DNA of 64,000 nt from Prado023 sp963700395. GTDB taxonomy: Bacteria > Actinomycetota > Actinomycetes > S36-B12 > CAIYMF01. The stretch covers positions 1-64,000 of the forward strand of contig CAVOXI010000005.1 of NCBI GenBank assembly GCA_963700395.1. Direction: 5' to 3'. Both the position numbers and the translations under genes were made by a program. Below are positions 58,417 through 64,000 of the stretch, piece after piece (positions within the stretch are counted from its first letter, which is position 1; every line of letters starts with the position of its first letter). The notes beneath the pieces were generated by a model that worked only from the letters and a program-made list of their open reading frames with translations, was not told the DNA's origin and did not search any database.

Positions 58417-59591
58417 GTGGATCTGTACGAGTACCAGGCCAAGCACCTGTTCGGAAAGCACGGTGTCCCGGTCGTCCCGGGGGCGGTGTGCGAGACGCCT
58501 GATGCGGCGAGGCTCGCGGCGCGGCGCATCGGCGGCACCGTGGTCGTCAAGGCGCAGGTCAAGGTCGGCGGGCGTGGCAAGGCCGGCGGGGTCAAGCTGG
58601 CAGATGGTGAGGATGAGGCCAGCGCGCGCGCCGCGGACATCCTCGGGATGGACATCAAGGGCCACACCGTGCACAAGGTCCTGGTCACCGAGGCTGCGGA
58701 GATCGCCGAGGAGTACTACGTCTCCTTCCTCCTGGACCGCGCCAACCGCACCTTCCTGGCGATGGCGTCCGTCGAGGGTGGCGTGGAGATCGAGCAGGTG
58801 GCCAAGGACAATCCAGAGGCCCTGGCGATGATCCGCGTCGACGCGCTCGAGGGCTGCCCCCCGAGAAGGCCCGCGAGATCGTGGAGGCCGCCAAGTTCCC
58901 GGCGGACGTCGCCGATGCGGTCGCCGACGTCCTGGTCAGGCTCTGGGCGGTCCTGATCGAGGAGGACGCCACGCTGGTCGAGGTCAACCCCCTCGTGAAG
59001 ACCACCGACGGCCGGGTCCTGGCCCTGGACGGCAAGGTCTCCCTCGACGAGAGCGCGCACTACCGGCACGCCTCGCACGCCGACCTGGTCGACACCGCGG
59101 CCACGGACCCGATCGAGCTGCGCGCCAAGGCCTTCGACCTCAACTACGTCAAGCTCGACGGCGAGGTCGGGATCATCGGAAACGGCGCGGGCCTGGTGAT
59201 GTCCACCCTGGACGTCGTTGCCTACGCCGGCGAGGAGTTCGGCGGGGTGCTCCCGGCGAACTTCCTGGACATCGGCGGCGGTGCCAGTGCCGAGGTCATG
59301 AGCAACGGCCTGGACATCGTGCTCACGGACCCGTCGGTGAAGTCGGTGTTCGTCAACGTGTTCGGCGGCATCACCTCCTGCGTGGAGGTCGCCAACGGCG
59401 TCAAGCTCGCGCTGGCGATGCTGGAGGAGGCGGGGCATCCGATCGACAAGCCCCTCGTGTGCAGGATCGACGGCAACAGGGCCGAGGAGGGCCGGGCGAT
59501 CCTGCGGGACGCCGGCATCCCGGGTGTGGAACTGGTCGAGACGATGGATGAGGCCGCCCGCCGGGCGGCGCAGCTCGCGGCAGGGAAGTGA
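58417..59591 (+). CDS. sucC: Succinyl-CoA synthetase beta subunit, frameshifted
   Basis: ADP- or GDP-forming enzyme of the citric acid cycle. The protein starts MDLYEYQAKHLFGKHGVPV (GTG 58417, after GGTGAGGAG) with an ATP-grasp fold (VVKAQVKVGGRGKAGGVK, about 42-59), LVEVNPLV, GNGAGLVMSTLD and FGGITSC. One C is missing from the run at 58858-58864 (EGCPPEKAREIVEAAKF should be continuous), which breaks the frame. Restored length is about 392 residues. The alpha gene follows after 9 bp. The loss is almost certainly a sequence error. Confidence 0.94.
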
Positions 59592-59600
59592 GGTAGGACC

Positions 59601-60482
59601 ATGGCGATCTTCCTTGACGGCGACTCGCGCCTGATCGTGCAGGGGATGACGGGCTCCGAGGGCATGAAGCACACGACGTTGATGCTCGCGTCCGGATCCA
59701 ACGTCGTCGGTGGCGTGAACCCCAAGAAGGCCGGCCAGACCGTGGCCTTCCCGGACGCCGAGCTGCCGGTGTTCGGCACCGTCGCCGAGGCGATGGCCGC
59801 GACCGGCGCCAACGTGTCGGTGGTGTTCGTGCCCCCGAGCGGCACCAAGGGCGCGGTGACCGAGGCCATCGACGCAGGGATGCCGCTGGTGGTGGTGATC
59901 ACCGAGGGCGTGCCCGTGCACGACACGGCCGTGTTCTTCCAGGACGCGGTCAATCGCGGGACGACCCGCATCATCGGGCCGAACTGCCCCGGCATCATCA
60001 CCCCGGGCGTGAGCAATGCGGGGATCATCCCCGCCTCGATCTCCGGGGCCGGTCCGATCGGGCTGGTCAGCAAGTCCGGCACCCTGACCTACCAGATGAT
60101 GTACGAGCTGCGCGACATCGGCTTCTCGACCGCCATCGGCATCGGTGGGGACCCGATCATCGGGACCACGCACATCGATGCGCTGGCCGCGTTCGAGGCC
60201 GACCCGCAGACCGAGGCGATCGTGATGATCGGCGAGATCGGTGGCGACGCCGAGGAGCGCGCTGCTGCGTTCATCGCCGAGCACGTCACCAAGCCGGTGG
60301 TGGGGTACGTGGCGGGGTTCACCGCTCCCGAGGGCAAGACCATGGGGCACGCGGGGGCCATCGTCTCGGGTTCCTCCGGCACCGCCCAGGCCAAGAAGGA
60401 GGCGCTCGAGGCCGTGGGCGTGCGGGTGGGCAAGACCCCCTCGGAGACTGCGCGCCTGATGCGTGAGGTGCTCGGCCGCTGA
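59601..60482 (+). CDS. sucD: Succinyl-CoA synthetase alpha subunit
   Basis: Binds CoA and carries the phosphohistidine. It starts MAIFLDGDSRLIVQGMTGSEG; the CoA site is near residues 13-40, ITEGVPVHD near 95, GPNCPGIITPG near 123, and the phosphorylated histidine in MGHAGAIVSG (about 251). The protein has 293 residues, the family length, and AGGTAGGACC precedes ATG 59601. It is co-transcribed with sucC. Confidence 0.97.
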   Translation: MAIFLDGDSRLIVQGMTGSEGMKHTTLMLASGSNVVGGVNPKKAGQTVAFPDAELPVFGTVAEAMAATGANVSVVFVPPSGTKGAVTEAIDAGMPLVVVITEGVPVHDTAVFFQDAVNRGTTRIIGPNCPGIITPGVSNAGIIPASISGAGPIGLVSKSGTLTYQMMYELRDIGFSTAIGIGGDPIIGTTHIDALAAFEADPQTEAIVMIGEIGGDAEERAAAFIAEHVTKPVVGYVAGFTAPEGKTMGHAGAIVSGSSGTAQAKKEALEAVGVRVGKTPSETARLMREVLGR

Positions 60483-60585
60483 CCCTGCGTGAGGGTCCGG
60501 GGGATCCCGGACAGCTTTCGGCAGGTTCCCCCGTCCGCGGACGCGACACGCAGGCAGCGGGCCTCTGCCGCGCGTCCAGGTGGGG

Positions 60586-60591
60586 GAGAAT
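60586..60591 (+). promoter_or_regulatory. -10 element of the DUF6350-type gene
   Basis: GAGAAT lies 6 nt before GTG 60598, matching the leaderless pattern although its first base is G. Confidence 0.4.
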
Positions 60592-60597
60592 CCCGGG

Positions 60598-62210
60598 GTG
60601 AGCGTGCACGAACCGGAGGTGCTCGACGTCGAGGTCGACGTGCCCGAGCAGTCCCGGCGACCCGTCGTGGCAGGCGTCGCGGCAGGGCTCTGGGCGTTGG
60701 TCGTGGGCGTGGCCCTCGTGACGTGCCTGGTGATGCTTGCGTGGGCCGTCTCCCCCAACTCCGCCGGGGACTCGGCGGCGGCATGGCGCGCGGCCGGCTC
60801 CGTGTGGTTGGCGGCCCATCAGGTGCCCCTGGAGATCGGCGGCCGGGAGCTCACCCTCCTCCCGCTGGGAGCGCTCCTGCTCGGACTGCTGCTCACACGG
60901 CGCGGTGGCCGCTGGGCTGGTCGGCTGCTGGCCGGCACCTCTCCCCGTGAGGCGTGCGTCGTCGTGACCTCCTGCGCCCTGGTGTACGGGGCGGGGGGCG
61001 CGGGTGTCGCCTGGCTCGCCACCGGCCCGGGAACCGGCGCGAGCCCGCCGGCGGCCTTCCTGTGGAGCGGCGTGGTCGCGCTCCTCGGCGCCACCTGGGG
61101 GATCGCGCGCGAGGCGGAGCTCGTGGCGTGGGTCCGGGCCCGCGCATCAGACGCCGCTTGGCGGACGGCCGTGGGCGGTCTCGCCGCGGTTGCCGGGATG
61201 CTGGCGGTGGGTGGGCTGCTGGTGACCCTGAGCCTGGTGCGGAACTTCGGTCAGATCGCGACCACCCTGGCCGACCTGGATGCGGGTCCGGTGGGCGAGC
61301 TGGCGCTGACTGTGGTCGGGATCCTGTGCCTGCCCACCCTGGACATCTGGGGGATGGCACTCGTTGTCGGGCCCGGGGTCGATCTGGGTTCATCCGGTGC
61401 GCTGAACGTCCTCGGCGGGCACGTCCAGTCGCTTCCCGCGCTGCCCGTGCTGGCGGCCATCCCGACCACCGTGCCCGCGTGGGCCCCCGTCCTGATGCTG
61501 GTCCCCGTTGCCCTCGGCGTGCTCGCGGGGCGCATCCGGTGGGGCCGGGACCTGCCCACCCTCACCGGTGCTGCCGCCTCGGGCGCCGGGCTGGCAGCAG
61601 TGGTCGCCACCGTCGTGGGCGGGTTGGCCCTGCTGGGGTCCGGCTCGCTGGGTGGTGGCCGTCTGGCCGAGGTCGGGCCCCATCCGCTGCAGGTGGCTGC
61701 GGCAGCCACTGGCCTGGTCCTGCTGGGGTTCCTCGGGGAGGCAGGCTTCCAGTCCCTGCGGCTGAGCTGGGAGCTGCACCGGGCCGAGCAGCGAGCCGAG
61801 GATCGTCGACTCCGGCGGGGTGCGCGCGGGTCAGCCGATCCCGCCGATCCGCAGCGCATCGACCTCCGCGACGAGGCGGGAGATGCGCAGGACGTGGCTG
61901 GGGCTGTCGAGCCTCAGCAGGAGCCGCCGGCGCCAGCACCACGCCGCTCCGCACCACGTCGGGGGCCTCGTCCCGTTCGTGAGTCGGTCACGATCCCGGT
62001 GGTGGTGGCCGGCATCGGGGAGCCGGAGGTGGCTCCCCCCGCAGAGGCTCCTGCTGGCGAGCGGTCATCGGGACATGGGGACGAGGACTCCTCCCCGGAG
62101 CTGGACGAGGACTCCACCGGGACCTCGCTGTGGACCCGGCGGACATGGCGGGGATCCGTGCCGCCCACCGCGACGCCTCAGCCCCCGAGGACCCTGCTGA
62201 CGAGAGCTGA
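60598..62210 (+). CDS. Polytopic membrane protein of the DUF6350 type, frameshifted near the end
   Basis: After a short cytoplasmic N-terminus there are about ten membrane segments (residues 20-400), including LTLLPLGALLLGLLL and LALTVVGILCLPTLDIWGMA, then a long charged cytoplasmic tail. This matches the uncharacterised family found between sucD and purN in Streptomyces. The uninterrupted frame runs to 62493 with an atypical tail. A one-base loss near 62128-62140 would restore an acidic end (VDPADMAGIRAAH ... DPADES) at TGA 62208-62210, about 537 residues. The purine genes purN and purH do not follow here. Confidence 0.75.
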
Positions 62211-62366
62211 CTGGCGCCGGTCCCCGTTCTCCAGCGGATGGAGCTGGTGCGCGTCGACGTGGGGGCAGCGGACCGCCGTCGGTCAGTCGTCGTCCTGGGG
62301 CGCGTCGGAGGACGCCTCGCCCGATCCCGAGTCGTGGCGGGCTTCTCCGACTTGTCGTCGTCCGCC

Positions 62367-62728
62367 TCAGTCCTCCGACTTCCGATCGGTGGATTCGTCG
62401 TCCTCGCGCTCGGCTGTCGCGCGTGGCTTGGGCGTGGGCGCCGACGTCCTGGCGGGCGCGGACGGGGAGTCCGGGGCTCGCTGGCCTGGATGACCTCCTC
62501 GGCGATCAGCACCGTGTCCTCGACGGTGACGGTCGGCGTCGGGTCGACGACGGTCCTGACCTCGGTCCGGTACACCGTGGGCCGAGGGCTGGGCTCCTCG
62601 GCGACCGTCTCGACGGTGGCGGTCGGGCCCACCTCGGGCAGCGGCTTGCTCAGGACTGTCTCGTAGACGGCTGCACCGAGCAGCGCGCTGGCGAACATGG
62701 CCGCCATCCATCCGATCACGGTGCGCAT
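62367..62728 (-). CDS. Small membrane-anchored protein with charged tail, frameshifted
   Basis: ATG 62728 follows GAGGGG with 6 nt spacing. The N-terminus MRTVIGWMAAMFASALLGAA is a membrane anchor, followed by a threonine-, valine- and glutamate-rich region (VGPTATVETVAEE, TVDPTPTVTVEDT-like). The literal frame then becomes arginine- and proline-rich and runs to 61988. A one-base loss in the C run near 62466-62472 would restore a natural tail (DSPSAPARTSAPTPKP, then EREDDESTDRKSED) ending at 62367, about 121 residues. No family is recognised. Confidence 0.55.
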
Positions 62729-62803
62729 GCGAATCCCCTCATGAGTCGTGTGGGCTGGGTGCACATTCTCGCAGGGGATCGGGTCCGCACGGTGGAATCC
62801 CCA

Positions 62804-62844
62804 TGTCAAGGCTGCGCTCCTCCGGCCTTGACGCAGCCTTGACA
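62804..62844. promoter_or_regulatory. 13-bp inverted repeat in a divergent spacer
   Basis: TGTCAAGGCTGCG (62804-62816) and CGCAGCCTTGACA (62832-62844) are perfect complements separated by 15 bp. Each arm ends in a -35-like TTGACA facing outward toward the two divergent genes, so the element could be a shared operator or promoter pair. No good -10 was found at the standard distance. Confidence 0.5.
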
Positions 62845-62891
62845 CGTGAGGCCCTGATGGCTTGCCGGACCCTGCGTCGAGGATTGTGGCC

Positions 62892-63327
62892 ATGAGCAGA
62901 AAGCAGTCAGTCAAGCGCGGTGTGGCGGTCGTCAGCAGTGGTGCGCTCGTGGTCGGGGCGGGAGCGGCGGTCGGCTTCCTGGCCGCGAAGATGTCGGATC
63001 AGTGGTCGGAGCAGGCGGCGTTGAAGGCGGCTGCGCAGGTGGTCCAGGACCCGGGGAATGACGATCCCATCCCGCGCGCGGTGGTCATCACGCGCGATCA
63101 AGGAGCGCCACGTGACTCCCGAGCCCGTCGAGGTCCACCGCAAGGTGTACGTCCGGGTCCCTGCGAGCGGCACCGCTCCTCGTGCCCAGCCGGCCCGGGC
63201 GACCCCGCAGCGCCAGACGGTCCGCTCGGCGCCCAAGCCGCGGCCCTCCCGGAAGGTGGTCGCGCCGGCTCCGGCTGCGCCCAAGGCCCCCGCGAGCGCC
63301 CCGAAGGCCAAGTCCACGACCTCATGA
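62892..63327 (+). CDS. Membrane-anchored protein with Pro/Ala-rich tail, frameshifted
   Basis: ATG 62892 starts MSRKQSVKRGVAVVSSGALV with a membrane segment at about residues 10-32. The following region (MSDQWSEQAALKAAAQVVQ) is helical. Near 63080-63092 one extra base breaks the frame; the continuation IKERHVTPEPVEVHRKVYV leads to a basic, proline- and alanine-rich end (KAPASAPKAKSTTS). Restored length is about 144 residues. Its stop overlaps the apbE start by 4 nt, so it may belong to a flavin-linked membrane system. No family is recognised. Confidence 0.65.
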
Positions 63328-64000
63328 GCACCGTCGAGATCGTCGAGGAGCGCTGGCGCACGACGCTGGCTGTGACGCTGCCGGGATCGGCTGACCCCAC
63401 CCGCGTCCGCCGGGCTGCGCGGATCCTCACCTCCGAGGTCGGCCGTCTCGAGCAGGCGGCGAGCCGGTTCCGTGCGGACTCCGAGATCTCGGCGGTCAAC
63501 CGGGGAGCCGGGCGGTGGGTCGCTGCCAGCTCGCTGCTCGTCGAGCTGATCGACGTGGCCCTCGCCGCCGCCGACTCGACAGGTGGCCTCGTCGACCCGT
63601 GCCTCGGCCGCCAGGTGGACGCCGCGGGGTACCGCTCCTGGGCCGCCGGGGATGTCGCCGTCCTGGATGGGGCGCCAGGCTTGCTCGCAGCCTCGGGGTC
63701 GTGGCGCGAGGTCGAGGTGGGCGCCGGGCGGGTCCGCATCCCCGCCGGGGTCGAGCTCGACCTCGGGGCGACGGCCAAGGCCTGGCTGGCTGACGAGGTC
63801 GCCGAGCGGATCGCCGACGATCTCGGACTCGACGTGATCGCGAACATGGGTGGCGACCTGCGGGTGATCGCGGAGTCGCCCGGGTGGGTCGTCAGTGCCG
63901 ACCATGAGGTCCCCGGGCTGCCTGAACGGGCGATCTGCATCGCCGATGGCGGCTTGGCCACCAGCGGCCAGGGGCGCCGGAGGTGGCTGACCACGTCAGG
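63324..64000 (+). CDS. apbE: FAD:protein FMN transferase ApbE, N-terminal part (continues beyond the window)
   Basis: ApbE attaches FMN to threonine residues of exported flavoproteins. From ATG 63324 the frame is open to the window end (225 codons). RLEQAASRFRADSEISAVN (about 37-55) and GVELDLGATAKAWLADEVAE (about 137-156) are family motifs, followed by NMGGDLRV and an expected GLATSG segment. There is no signal peptide or lipobox at this start, so the protein may be cytoplasmic, as in many actinobacteria. The start overlaps the preceding stop by ATGA. Confidence 0.88.
   Translation, partial: MSTVEIVEERWRTTLAVTLPGSADPTRVRRAARILTSEVGRLEQAASRFRADSEISAVNRGAGRWVAASSLLVELIDVALAAADSTGGLVDPCLGRQVDAAGYRSWAAGDVAVLDGAPGLLAASGSWREVEVGAGRVRIPAGVELDLGATAKAWLADEVAERIADDLGLDVIANMGGDLRVIAESPGWVVSADHEVPGLPERAICIADGGLATSGQGRRRWLTTS

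Noticed and set aside
62211..62493. C-terminal part of the literal DUF6350-type frame
   Set aside because: Composition changes abruptly and it overlaps the minus-strand gene; a shifted frame ends naturally at 62210.
1..64000. CRISPR arrays, insertion sequences, prophage, tRNA or rRNA genes
   Set aside because: No regularly spaced repeats with unique spacers, transposase or integrase motifs, terminal inverted repeats, or cloverleaf sequences with GGTTCGA-type arms were recognised by eye.

Overview
The window is a high-GC chromosomal segment of an actinobacterium (class Actinomycetes). Supporting signs are WhiB3/WhiD-type and BldM-type regulators, a GroEL1-type chaperonin with a histidine-rich tail, paired CIRCE operators, a c-di-AMP riboswitch in front of a wall hydrolase, many GTG starts, and many genes whose -10 hexamer lies 6-8 nt before the start codon (leaderless mRNAs). 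The gene order infA-rpmJ-rpsM-rpsK-rpsD-rpoA-rplQ-truA ... rplM-rpsI-glmM-glmS ... alr-tsaE-tsaB-rimI-tsaD ... groES-groEL-whiB ... guaB-guaB3 ... choD-like ... guaA follows the Mycobacterium tuberculosis region Rv3462c-Rv3396c. The last third (pcrA, B12-binding subunit, sucC-sucD, DUF6350-type membrane protein) follows Streptomyces. Genus or family cannot be set from this sequence. No rRNA, tRNA, insertion sequence, prophage or CRISPR array was seen.

Layout. 1-5508: end of an AAA+ ATPase gene, then the ribosomal protein/RNA polymerase alpha operon ending in truA. 5534-12166: a PadR regulator with an ABC exporter (ATPase plus 970-aa FtsX-like permease), an ABC-F ATPase, and a convergent alkyltransferase-like DNA repair gene. 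12352-18526: rplM-rpsI, glmM and glmS (UDP-GlcNAc supply), and an NlpC/P60 hydrolase under a c-di-AMP riboswitch. 18860-25467: nnr, alr, an alpha/beta hydrolase and the t6A genes tsaE/tsaB/tsaD with rimI. 25464-30467: a tandem, half-degenerate histidine kinase, its response regulator and exported proteins. 30393-34488: a THUMP-like methyltransferase, CIRCE-controlled groES-groEL and a divergent whiB. 34683-47627: a CarH-like B12-binding MerR regulator, a TPR-like protein, bldM, guaB, guaB3, a DnaA-box cluster, glpD, a succinate-semialdehyde dehydrogenase, a ChoD-like GMC oxidoreductase and guaA. 47747-51332: an envelope-stress-like PspC/LiaF gene (broken) divergent from a PspC-histidine kinase and its regulator. 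51409-64000: membrane and secreted proteins, a PIG-L deacetylase, pcrA, an esterase, a B12-binding mutase subunit, sucCD, a DUF6350-type protein, two small membrane-anchored proteins and the start of apbE.

A dominant technical feature is that at least eleven protein genes, including glmS, groEL and sucC, carry single-base frameshifts, often beside G or C runs. This looks more like uncorrected consensus errors than real gene decay, except perhaps in the PspC/LiaF gene, which has four. Coordinates of such genes span both reading frames.

Functionally the region combines translation and transcription core genes, cell-wall precursor synthesis and remodelling, protein folding, GMP synthesis and developmental or stress regulators. 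The local regulatory logic (CIRCE, c-di-AMP riboswitch, palindromic operators in divergent spacers, strong intergenic hairpins) is visible in the DNA itself.
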